Below, in pieces: positions 1 to 6,493 of a DNA stretch of 9,352 nt. The notes below the pieces were generated by a model that was not told the origin of the DNA, made no database searches, and saw only the letters and a program-made list of their open reading frames with translations. Every line of letters starts with the position of its first letter. Position 1 is the stretch's first letter. A program made the position numbers and the translations under genes. This DNA comes from an uncultured Spartobacteria bacterium (GTDB lineage: Bacteria; Verrucomicrobiota; Verrucomicrobiia; Chthoniobacterales; UBA6821): positions 1 through 9,352 of the forward strand of contig CAIKYN010000174.1 in NCBI GenBank assembly GCA_903831635.1. The letters are read 5' to 3'.

Positions 1-678
1 CCACTTGGTCTTCATGCGGAAGAAGGTGATGACTTGGTTATCCCAGTCGACATCTTCGGCCTTCAGGCTGGCCAGGTCGGACTGGGATGCCCCGAGATGC
101 CAGGCCATTTTGTAAAAGGCTTTGCGTTCGGGATTGTGCTCCCGCTCGACGATACGGGTGTGTTCCTCAAGGGTGATACCGCGCTTTTCCTTGAAGCGAA
201 TAACCGGCCATTGGCGCTTCGGCATGATCGGCCAGGCGATCCATCCCATATCGAGGCAGAAATTGTGGAGTCGCCGCAGGAAGATGTTGGTGGAAACCGT
301 TCCGTTTTTAACGCAGTTGAGAAGCTCCTCGGCATGCGTCTCGATGAGGATCTTGGGCAGCAGGGGCTTGATCGCCTTGTCCTTGGAAAAGGTGGTCCAG
401 CGTTTGAGGTTGGCACCTGTCTTCATTTCGAGGTGGGTCTGAAGGGCGATTCCCCATGTTCGGGTTGTGACACCGGAATCGCTGCCCGCTAGGTAGGCCC
501 TGGCAATCTGCAGGTTGAGCATCGGCTGCCGCAGGGCCGTGTTCTTGTGTTGAACGATCTGCTCTGCCTCATCGGCTGAGATCTTGCCCAAGCTGGTTCT
601 TGAGCCGGTCTGCGAGTCGACGCAGTAGTAGGTTCCTCCGCGGGTTCCACGGCGGATGAGTCGGTAGCGTTTTTTCAT
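1..678 (-). CDS. Tyrosine-recombinase-type integrase, N-terminal part (cut by window edge)
   Basis: The frame is open from ATG at 678 to the left edge (226 codons, no stop), so the C-terminal part, with the expected His-x-x-Arg and Tyr nucleophile, lies outside. I translated it directly. Residues 1-60 are basic, starting MKKRYRLIRRGTRGGTYYCV, and resemble an arm-binding domain. About 70-150 looks like a helical core-binding (SAM-like) domain. From about 168 (GITLEEHTRIVERE) the catalytic domain begins, with LGASQSDLASLKAEDVDW at 195-212 in the place of box I and MKTK at 222-225 near the box II lysine. In most integrases box I reads G-x-R-x-x-E-L; here the Arg position is Ser198 and the Glu is Asp201. 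No in-frame start exists upstream before a stop, so ATG 678 is the start, although no clear Shine-Dalgarno precedes it. It is transcribed away from the 3' end of tRNA-Cys, typical for an integrase at an element end. Function is inferred from fold pattern and context. Confidence 0.8.
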   Translation of the reverse strand, partial: MKKRYRLIRRGTRGGTYYCVDSQTGSRTSLGKISADEAEQIVQHKNTALRQPMLNLQIARAYLAGSDSGVTTRTWGIALQTHLEMKTGANLKRWTTFSKDKAIKPLLPKILIETHAEELLNCVKNGTVSTNIFLRRLHNFCLDMGWIAWPIMPKRQWPVIRFKEKRGITLEEHTRIVEREHNPERKAFYKMAWHLGASQSDLASLKAEDVDWDNQVITFFRMKTKW

Positions 679-720
679 GCGGTTGGCGCAGCCGCGATGT
701 TGAACGAGCCGATTCCTGGG

Positions 721-765
721 TAGTTACCGAGTAGTGGGTGAGTCACCACCCGCACTCGGTGACTA
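721..765. repeat. 45-base inverted repeat upstream of integrase
   Basis: The left arm TAGTTACCGAGT (721-732) and right arm ACTCGGTGACTA (754-765) are complementary over 12 positions with one G-T wobble. Inside, GGGTG (736-740) and CACCC (747-751) pair again around a 6-base loop. It lies 43 bases upstream of the integrase start. No T-run follows on either strand, so a simple intrinsic terminator is unlikely. It could be a binding site for the integrase or a directionality factor, an operator for the integrase gene, or a structured leader. The pairing is seen; the role is inferred. Confidence 0.75.
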
Positions 766-780
766 GCCCCAAAACGGTTT

Positions 781-815
781 TTTTGGTGTCCGTTTTGGTG
801 TCCGTTTGGTGTCCG
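781..815. repeat. Three tandem copies of (T)TTTGGTGTCCG
   Basis: Units at 781-792, 793-804 and 805-815 read TTTTGGTGTCCG, TTTTGGTGTCCG and TTTGGTGTCCG (CGGACACCAAA on the minus strand, the integrase sense). The period is 12, 12 and 11 bases, close to one helical turn, so a protein bound to each copy would sit on nearly the same face. Tandem short repeats next to an integrase gene are typical of arm-type binding sites for tyrosine recombinases or of excisionase sites. An AAAACGG/CCGTTTT inverted pair (771-777 with 790-796) overlaps the first unit. The repeats are seen; the binding role is inferred. Confidence 0.8.
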
Positions 816-818
816 CTA

Positions 819-851
819 CCTCTAGAGCCTTTGTTTATGTGGCTCTAGGGG
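819..851. repeat. 11-bp-arm hairpin directly after the tRNA-Cys 3' end
   Basis: CCTCTAGAGCC (819-829) pairs with GGCTCTAGGGG (841-851), 11 pairs with one T-G wobble, around an 11-base AT-rich centre (830-840). The right arm ends one base short of the encoded tRNA CCA end at 853. It could be a processing or termination structure for the tRNA transcript, but no U-run follows in the tRNA direction (next bases TAGCGG). Paired arms around an AT-rich centre also fit a core-type recombinase site at an element junction. The structure is seen; the choice between roles is open. Confidence 0.7.
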
Positions 852-852
852 G

Positions 853-890
853 TGGAGGCGGGGGACGGAATCGAACCGTCGCATGGGGCT
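853..890 (-). other. Likely attachment-site half (tRNA-Cys 3' end)
   Basis: Elements with tyrosine integrases commonly insert at the T-arm to CCA end of a tRNA gene, and the integrase here begins 174 bases beyond that end. The tRNA is intact, as expected if the element restored the 3' part on insertion. The partner copy would lie beyond the left edge, so the exact core cannot be defined. This is inference from layout only. Confidence 0.3.
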
Positions 891-927
891 TTTGCAGAGC
901 CCGGCCTTACCACTTGGCTACCCCGCC
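853..927 (-). tRNA. tRNA-Cys (anticodon GCA)
   Basis: Read on the minus strand from 927, a complete cloverleaf folds. The acceptor GGCGGGG (927-921) pairs perfectly with CCCCGCC (863-857). The D-arm is GCC/GGC around AAGTGGTAA, and the anticodon stem is GGGCT/AGCCC around CTGCAAA. A five-base variable loop (CATGC) follows, then the T-arm GACGG/CCGTC around TTCGATT. The anticodon GCA lies at 895-893 and decodes UGC/UGU. The discriminator base is U (856), the known identity base for cysteine tRNA. CCA is encoded (855-853), giving 75 nt. It lies 55 bases after recG on the same strand and borders the integrase region, so it is the probable insertion target. Confidence 0.97.
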
Positions 928-945
928 ATGATACAACTAATTCAA

Positions 946-973
946 ATTATGCACAAAACGGACGGAGGCACAA
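946..973 (-). promoter_or_regulatory. Candidate sigma70-type promoter for tRNA-Cys
   Basis: On the minus strand, TTGTGC (973-968) is followed after 16 bases by CATAAT (951-946), five of six matches to the -10 consensus but only three of six to the -35. Transcription would start near 939, leaving a leader of about a dozen bases before the tRNA at 927. The site lies in the 55-base gap between the recG stop and the tRNA. Read-through from recG remains an alternative. Confidence 0.4.
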
Positions 974-982
974 TGGAACGCA

Positions 983-3139
983 TTATCCGCCCGTGGTCGC
1001 GAGCCGGAGGGCATACTCCACCCGGAGTTGCTTGAGAGGAGCGTGGTGGGGTTGGGCTAGGGAGGGATCTGCGGTTAGAATTCGTTCTGCTTCCCTGCAG
1101 GCCATGGAGATCAGGTCGGCATCGCGGTAGAGATCGGTAATCCGAAGAGGGGGTAGTCCGCTCTGTGCCGTCCCAAGGATGTCGCCCGATCCACGAAGTC
1201 GCAGATCTTCCTCGGCGATCACGAATCCGTCGCTGCTCTTTTCAAGAATCCTCAACCGTTCCATCGCCTCGGGGTTGCCGCTTCCCTCAAGAAGGACGCA
1301 GGTCGAGGTGTGGGTGCCGCGTCCGATACGACCGCGGAGCTGATGAAGCTGGGCGAGCCCGAAGCGCTCGGCATTCTCCACGAGAAGGAAGGTGGCGTTC
1401 GGGACATCGACGCCGACTTCGATCACCGAAGTGGTCACGAGGACCTTGGTATGGCCTTGGACGAAGCTCTCCATGACGGCCTTCTTCTCCTCTGCGCTCA
1501 TCCTCCCGTGCAATAGCTTGCAGGGGAAGGGGGCGAGGCGTTCGCTCCAGGCAGTGATCTCAGCTTCGGCTGCCTTTGCGGCGAGCTTTTCGGACTCCTC
1601 GATCAGGGGGTAGACGACGTAGGCCTGGCGCCCCTTCTCCAACTGTCCGGTAAGATAGGTAATGATCTCCGGGAGTTTCTCCGAGGTGCGTGCCGCCGTG
1701 CGAAGGGTGCCTCGTCCGGGCGGCTTCTCATCCAGGATGGAGAGATCGAGGTCGCCGTAAATGGTCTGTGCCAATGTCCTGGGAATCGGTGTTGCCGTCA
1801 TGACCAGGACATCGGGGGCCGAGGGAGAATTCGCCAGATGGGTTCGCTGAAGGACTCCGAATTTATGTTGTTCGTCGATCACGACGATACCGGCTCCCTC
1901 AAGTGCCGATTCGTTGTGGAGCAGTGCATGGGTGCCGATCACGACGCCGGGATGCCTTGCCTTGGAAAGGGCCCGTGCCTGTGAAGTCGACTTCGCTTTT
2001 CTGGCTCCGGTGAGCAGCTCCACCGGAATGCCGAGCGGCTCCAACCAGTGCTGAAAATTCCTGAAATGCTGCTCGGCCAGGATCTGTGTCGGCGCCATGA
2101 GGATGGCGCGGTGACCCGACTCAACAGCGGTGAGCATCGCCACCGCTGCCACGACGGTCTTTCCTGAGCCGACATCCCCCTGGAGCAGGCGGTGCATCCG
2201 ATGAGCGCAGGCCATGTCCTCATGGATCATCGCGATGGATTTCCGCTGGGCATCAGTGAGTGCGAAGGGGAGGGATTGAAGAAAGTGAGAAAGCAGATCA
2301 CCCCGGGATGATTTTGCCGCGCCGCGTGGTCGTCGCGCCTCGTTTCGACGGATGGTGACGAGTGTCTGGATTCCGAGGAGTTCGCGCAGCGCAAGTTCTC
2401 GTCGTGCGGGCTCTAGCGTTTCGAGTAACTCTGGAAAGTGAATGTTCCGAAGGGCTGTGCCCCAGTCAGTCTCCTGATGCTGCAGTGGATCGATCCACAC
2501 ACTCCAGTCGGTCTCGCCCAAGGCACGGTGTATGAGGCCCCGGATCACACGCACACTGATTCCTTCGCCTGCAGGATGTATCGGGACGATGCGGTCGAGA
2601 TGGATGCTCTGGCGATCCTCCTCGGTCACCACCTCAAACTCGGGATGCTCCATGCAGAGACGCTTTCCACGAAGTCTTGGCTTTCCATAGATGATGAGGC
2701 GCGTGCCGGTCACAACGCTCTTCTGCACATGGAAGAGATTGAACCAGCGGAGCGTGAGTCTCGCGGAGAGCACGGAGCCTTCAACCTCTTCGATCTCGGC
2801 CTCGAAACTGCGCATTCGTCCAAAGCGGCGAAAGGTTGTCTTGCCCACAGTCCCGCTGAGACAGAAGGAACGATCGCCTTCCGTATCCGGGAAATGATCA
2901 AAGCGTTTCCGATCCTCATGGCGTCTCGGATAATGCTCCAGTAGGCCGCGAAGGGTCGTGATCCCGAGTTTGCCGAGGGCGGTGAGTTGGGGGCGTCTTA
3001 TCCATCCTAGCTCCTCAAGCGCGGTCTCCGGGCGATGGGGAGGAAGCGCAGCAGGCTGCTTCTCTTTTTTAAGTTTCTTGGGAAGCTTCGCCTTGGTCGA
3101 GGGCGAGAGCTTTGGTTGAGCTTGGGAATCAGACGCCAT
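983..3139 (-). CDS. recG: ATP-dependent DNA helicase RecG
   Basis: RecG is a superfamily 2 double-strand translocase that regresses stalled forks and migrates branched recombination intermediates. The 718-residue product is slightly longer than E. coli RecG (about 693), with a lysine-rich N-terminal tail (about 16-28). About 40-190 matches the wedge/OB-fold region. Helicase motifs follow in order: Walker A GDVGSGKT (321-328), MAPTQILAEQH (348-358), DEQH (422-425), TATPIPRT (448-455), LHGRMS (543-548), VTTSVIEVGVDVPNA (568-582) and QLRGRIGRG (600-608). The RecG-type C-terminal block EEDLRLRGSGDILG (643-656) is present. DEQHKFGV carries Lys where many RecGs have Arg, a conservative change. The ATG at 3139 lies 2 bases after the recJ stop, so translation is probably coupled; only a weak Shine-Dalgarno is visible. 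All key residues I can check are present. Confidence 0.97.
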   Translation of the reverse strand: MASDSQAQPKLSPSTKAKLPKKLKKEKQPAALPPHRPETALEELGWIRRPQLTALGKLGITTLRGLLEHYPRRHEDRKRFDHFPDTEGDRSFCLSGTVGKTTFRRFGRMRSFEAEIEEVEGSVLSARLTLRWFNLFHVQKSVVTGTRLIIYGKPRLRGKRLCMEHPEFEVVTEEDRQSIHLDRIVPIHPAGEGISVRVIRGLIHRALGETDWSVWIDPLQHQETDWGTALRNIHFPELLETLEPARRELALRELLGIQTLVTIRRNEARRPRGAAKSSRGDLLSHFLQSLPFALTDAQRKSIAMIHEDMACAHRMHRLLQGDVGSGKTVVAAVAMLTAVESGHRAILMAPTQILAEQHFRNFQHWLEPLGIPVELLTGARKAKSTSQARALSKARHPGVVIGTHALLHNESALEGAGIVVIDEQHKFGVLQRTHLANSPSAPDVLVMTATPIPRTLAQTIYGDLDLSILDEKPPGRGTLRTAARTSEKLPEIITYLTGQLEKGRQAYVVYPLIEESEKLAAKAAEAEITAWSERLAPFPCKLLHGRMSAEEKKAVMESFVQGHTKVLVTTSVIEVGVDVPNATFLLVENAERFGLAQLHQLRGRIGRGTHTSTCVLLEGSGNPEAMERLRILEKSSDGFVIAEEDLRLRGSGDILGTAQSGLPPLRITDLYRDADLISMACREAERILTADPSLAQPHHAPLKQLRVEYALRLATTGG

Positions 3140-3141
3140 GA

Positions 3142-4848
3142 TCAGGGCGTCTCACCCGTGGAACTCCTGATGGCGACGATCTGCACTTGGGCCTCGTCGC
3201 GTCCCTGCCATGTGTTCCTATTCACGATGTAAGCGACATCCCACGGGGGACGGGGGAGGGCATCGAGCGAGGCATTGAACCAGATGGCATCACGGCGACG
3301 ACCGGAGCTTTTGAGCTCAAGGCGCAGGTGCTTTTCCTTGAGGACTCGGGGGGTGGAGGAGGGGGTGACTCCGCGAGAGAAGAGCAATGGTTGAGCGTTC
3401 GATGTCCCGAAGGGGGCCAGACGGTCCTGAGTATCCAACCACTCCTCGTCAGCGAGGCAGAGGTCGAGTTCCGCATCGAGGCGTAGTCGTGGAATGAGAT
3501 CCTCCTCGCTGATCAGTTCGCGGGTCGCCGACTCAAAGCGCTCGCGGAGTTCGCCGAGGCGAGACTCTTTAATGCTAAGACCAGCCGCCATGTCATGACC
3601 TCCGAAAGCATCGAGCAGTTCGGAGCAGCGGCCTAGGGCCTCGACAAGGGGGAGCCCCTCGATGCTGCGTCCGCTTCCCTTTCCCGCGCCGGTTTCATCG
3701 AATCCCAGAATCAAGGTGGGACGGTGCCATCGACGGGCTATCCGAGAGGCGACGATACCCACCACGCCCTGATGCCAATCCTTCTTTCCAGCGACAATCG
3801 TGGCATGGCGTTCCGGATCAAAGTTTGATGCGACCCACTCCTCGGCCTGGAGAGTGACATCACGCTCCACGGCCTGCCTCTCCCGGTTCTGCTGGTCAAG
3901 GTGGGCTGCGATGCGCGTCGCCTCATTGGTATCGTCGGTGAGGAGTAGCAGGAGTGCTTCAGTGGCGCTGCCGAGGCGACCTGCGGCATTGATTCTTGGA
4001 CCAAGCTTAAATCCGATATCGGAGGGGTCATAGGGGGCGACAGCTCCCGAGACATGAAGCAGTGCATGAAGTCCTGTCCAGCGTGATTGTCCAAGCTGTC
4101 GAAGTCCTGCTTTCACAAAGATCCGGTTCTCGCCAACCAATGGAACGATGTCGGCGACTGTACCGATCGCCACGAGGTCGAGAAAATCGCGAAGGTCGAG
4201 TCCCTGAACGGGTGATGCCTTCTGCATGGCATGACAGAGTTTGAAGACAATCCCGGCACTGCAGAGGTAGTGAAAGTCGGGACCAAGCTTGGGATTCACC
4301 AGCGCAGCGCAGAGCGAGCCGACGGTTTCCGGATCAGGTTCGTGGTGGTCTAGAACGACAAGTTCACAGCCCGCTTTAAGCAACTGTTCAGCCTCGGCGC
4401 GGGAGTTGGTGCCGCAGTCGACGGCGACAATAAGGCTTGGGATGGTTTCCCTTAGGCAGCGCGCGACGCCTGTCGTGCTAAGACCGTATCCTTCGGTGGC
4501 ACGGTCCGGGATAAAGCATTCTACCAATCCACCTGCTGCGCGAAGGTAGCGGCAGAGAATGGTCAGCGAGGAGACCCCATCGACATCATAGTCTCCGTAG
4601 AGTGTGATCCGTTCTTGAGAGCGTACGGCCTCGACGATCCGTTCAACCGCCTCGGGAATACCTGGGATTTCCTCTGGTGGGTGAAGGCTTGCGAGACGGG
4701 GATCGAGAAAAAGTGTTGCTTCATCGGGGGTTGAGAATCCCCTTGCACTTAGGAGAATCGCCACCACATCGGGAATCCCTAGTTCCACCGCAAGTCGCCG
4801 AGTCAGGACCGCATCGGGAATGGTGGGAAGGATCCAGCGGCGTTGCAT
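3142..4848 (-). CDS. recJ: Single-stranded-DNA-specific 5'-3' exonuclease RecJ
   Basis: RecJ degrades single-stranded DNA 5' to 3' in recombinational repair, mismatch repair and processing of stalled forks, using DHH-family metal ligands. The 568-residue product is near the E. coli length (577). Visible motifs are YGDYDVDG (84-91, motif I), VAVDCGTNS (141-149), LDHHEPD (166-172, the DHH motif), SAGIVFKL (197-204), GTVADIVPL (229-237), LGPRINAAGR (282-291), then in DHHA1 KDWHQGVVGIVASR (356-369) and GGHDMAAG (416-423). The last 110 residues fit the RecJ OB-fold region. I chose ATG 4848 (MQRRWILPTIP) because RecJ proteins usually start just before this W-I-L segment; a TTG 12 codons upstream (4884) is open but adds nothing family-like. 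recG follows after 2 bases. The TolC-type gene ends 59 bases upstream on the same strand with no evident terminator, so read-through is possible. Confidence 0.96.
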   Translation of the reverse strand: MQRRWILPTIPDAVLTRRLAVELGIPDVVAILLSARGFSTPDEATLFLDPRLASLHPPEEIPGIPEAVERIVEAVRSQERITLYGDYDVDGVSSLTILCRYLRAAGGLVECFIPDRATEGYGLSTTGVARCLRETIPSLIVAVDCGTNSRAEAEQLLKAGCELVVLDHHEPDPETVGSLCAALVNPKLGPDFHYLCSAGIVFKLCHAMQKASPVQGLDLRDFLDLVAIGTVADIVPLVGENRIFVKAGLRQLGQSRWTGLHALLHVSGAVAPYDPSDIGFKLGPRINAAGRLGSATEALLLLLTDDTNEATRIAAHLDQQNRERQAVERDVTLQAEEWVASNFDPERHATIVAGKKDWHQGVVGIVASRIARRWHRPTLILGFDETGAGKGSGRSIEGLPLVEALGRCSELLDAFGGHDMAAGLSIKESRLGELRERFESATRELISEEDLIPRLRLDAELDLCLADEEWLDTQDRLAPFGTSNAQPLLFSRGVTPSSTPRVLKEKHLRLELKSSGRRRDAIWFNASLDALPRPPWDVAYIVNRNTWQGRDEAQVQIVAIRSSTGETP

Positions 4849-4862
4849 GCCGGTAAAACTAG

Positions 4863-4868
4863 CCTCCC
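4863..4868 (-). promoter_or_regulatory. Candidate ribosome binding site for recJ
   Basis: GGGAGG on the minus strand lies 14 bases before ATG 4848, longer than the usual 5-10. No better purine run lies closer. It falls inside the alternative TTG-initiated frame, so it supports the ATG start modestly. The surrounding CCTGCCGGGAGG is partly self-complementary. Confidence 0.35.
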
Positions 4869-4907
4869 GGCAGGTTGCTGGCAATTTTGGGTTTTCGTGA
4901 GCGCTCT

Positions 4908-6404
4908 TTAGAGTTTTCCGCTTGAGTAGGCAAGGGTGGCAAGGCTAGCCGCAATCGACTGATCACATTCGGCTTTCGTCGCCATGGCCTGGGCTAGGGA
5001 GGTGCGGGCATTGAGGACATCCTGAATCTGTGTCCTGCCGAGGTTAAAACTGGCCATCAGTGAGTCGTAGGAGGCCTGACTGGCTTTCATCAGTTCGTCC
5101 GCGGACTGCTTTCTCTGAAGCGATGCTTTAGCCGTGGTGTAGGAGCGCCAGACGGTGGCGACGGCCTCTTCGCGTGCCAGAAGAACGGCCTCGTTCGCTT
5201 CCCTCCATGAGGAATCAGCCTGCTTGACCTTATTCCTGTTAAGTCCTCCGTCGAAGAATGGCCATTCGACATTCACCGATCCGGCGTAGTTTTGGAAGCT
5301 CAGGCCGACATTATGGATGGCACCCCCGTTGATTGTGGTGTTGAAATCCTGGTAGCTCTGGACCCCCTTGAGTGAGAACTGGGGCAAGGTACTCGCTTTT
5401 GTGGCCCGCAAGGACTGTTCCGCTGCTTGAGCCTGGGCCACCTTGGCCAGCAGGTCGGGCTTTTGCTTCAGGGATGTTTGGACGAACTGATCCAGTGGGG
5501 TCTGGAGTCGGCTGTCGAGACGTGAGAAATCGTAGGGGGCGACCTTGAGTCCGCATTCTGGTTGGGCACCGATCACCTGGATCAGGTTGAGTCGTGCTAC
5601 CTCCCAATTGGAGCGTGCATTGACGAGGTCGAAGGCAGCCTGGGCTTTCGACTGTCTCGCCTGAAGAAGAGTTGGTTCCGTGAGGAGCCCTTGGTCGTAC
5701 TTGGCCTGAGTTGATGACAGGATATCCTCGGCGGATTTTGCAGAGACTTCTGCTGCCTCGATGAGGCGACGGTCTGTCTCCAGCGAGTAGTAGGCTTGGG
5801 TAACCTGGAAGGTGATCTGCTGGTGCGTGGCGTTAAAGGAGAGGTTGGCGGCGGTCTGCGAGTGCTTCGCAGCCTTGGTGCTTGCGATCCTCTGTCCGAA
5901 GTCAAAGAGGGTGTAACGAAGATTCACCCCGGCGCTCAGATTGCTGTAGTCACCACTGGCCTTATCATTGAAGTTCACAGGGACGATAATTCCGGACTGG
6001 CTTTTCGCTCCCGTCAGATCCTGACTCCAGTATCCCCCTCCGTAACTGCTCTCCACCGTGAGGGTGGGATAGAACTGTGCTTCGCTCATCCCTGTGGAAG
6101 CGGCAGCTTGAACCGCCATCTCCCAGGAGATTCTGGTCAGAGGATTGTGCCGCTGGGCCAGATCGACTAACTCGGGAAGAGTGTAGCTCTTCTTGGAATC
6201 GACGAAGCTGTAATCATGGAGCTTGGCCATGAGTTCCATCTGACGGGTCATCTCTGCGGAGGAGGGGATGAGCGCCTGCTGGTCCTTGGAAGCAGGTATG
6301 GAGATGGAGTCACCAGAAGCTCTTGCCGTTATGAACGATAGGGGATGAACCAATAGGAGCGTCACGACTGCGAAAGATCCGGAGTAACGTAAATACTGCT
6401 TCAT
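4908..6404 (-). CDS. TolC-family outer-membrane efflux channel (MdtP-like role)
   Basis: This should form the trimeric outer-membrane and periplasmic exit duct of the pump encoded by the divergent operon. The 498-residue product starts MKQYLRYSGS with a hydrophobic stretch (11-25) and an ARA-S cleavage site near 27-30, a standard Sec signal peptide. Two outer-membrane-efflux repeats follow. The first has YTLPELVDLAQRHNP (74-88), Y-P-T-L-T-V-E-S-S-Y (112-121) and Y-T-L-F-D-F-G-Q-R (164-172). The second has KPDLLAKVAQAQAAEQSLRA (315-334), P-Q-F-S-L (341-345) and W-P-F-F-D-G-G-L-N-R (381-390). Long Ala/Gln-rich helices lie between, with A-R-x-S-L-A-Q near the end, as in TolC. The frame stays open 73 codons further upstream to 6623, but that part is antisense to the small lipoprotein gene and has no signal peptide, so ATG 6404 is preferred; no clear Shine-Dalgarno precedes it. 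E. coli MdtP is, from memory, a lipoprotein; this protein lacks a lipobox cysteine. Confidence 0.92.
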   Translation of the reverse strand: MKQYLRYSGSFAVVTLLLVHPLSFITARASGDSISIPASKDQQALIPSSAEMTRQMELMAKLHDYSFVDSKKSYTLPELVDLAQRHNPLTRISWEMAVQAAASTGMSEAQFYPTLTVESSYGGGYWSQDLTGAKSQSGIIVPVNFNDKASGDYSNLSAGVNLRYTLFDFGQRIASTKAAKHSQTAANLSFNATHQQITFQVTQAYYSLETDRRLIEAAEVSAKSAEDILSSTQAKYDQGLLTEPTLLQARQSKAQAAFDLVNARSNWEVARLNLIQVIGAQPECGLKVAPYDFSRLDSRLQTPLDQFVQTSLKQKPDLLAKVAQAQAAEQSLRATKASTLPQFSLKGVQSYQDFNTTINGGAIHNVGLSFQNYAGSVNVEWPFFDGGLNRNKVKQADSSWREANEAVLLAREEAVATVWRSYTTAKASLQRKQSADELMKASQASYDSLMASFNLGRTQIQDVLNARTSLAQAMATKAECDQSIAASLATLAYSSGKL

Positions 6405-6493
6405 CAGTGGGGTAGGTAACGGTGCATGCGATTTCCTGTCGAGCCCCCATTTGCCTTGCTTCCGATTTCCAGCTCTCCCTAATGTTCGTGCCG
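6405..6493. promoter_or_regulatory. Divergent intergenic control region
   Basis: These 89 bases separate the starts of the channel gene (leftward) and the small lipoprotein gene (rightward), so promoters for both pump transcripts probably lie here or slightly inside the flanking genes. On the plus strand a weak pair, TTGCTT (6456-6461) and TAATGT (6480-6485) with 18 bases between, would start transcription near 6492, almost at the ATG. I see no convincing -10/-35 pair on the minus strand and no strong operator palindrome. No regulator gene is visible nearby. Confidence 0.35.

Noticed and set aside
34..492. Open plus-strand frame of 152 codons across the integrase region
   Set aside because: It is antisense to the integrase frame, which has recognisable recombinase features through 1-678; the plus-strand product has no recognisable motif.
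769..796. CCAAAA/TTTTGG and AAAACGG/CCGTTTT pairs as an intrinsic terminator
   Set aside because: The stems are short and mostly A-T, with no GC-rich stem followed by a T-run in either direction; they overlap the tandem repeats.
928..956. TTGTGC-N17-TATCAT as the tRNA promoter
   Set aside because: The -10 element would abut the first tRNA base, so the start site would fall inside the mature tRNA; the pair further upstream fits better.
852..1130. Plus-strand open frame of 92 codons
   Set aside because: It runs antisense through the tRNA-Cys gene and the end of recG and has no family-like features.
2438..2944. Plus-strand open frame of 168 codons
   Set aside because: It is fully antisense to the RecG wedge-domain coding region and its product shows no known pattern.
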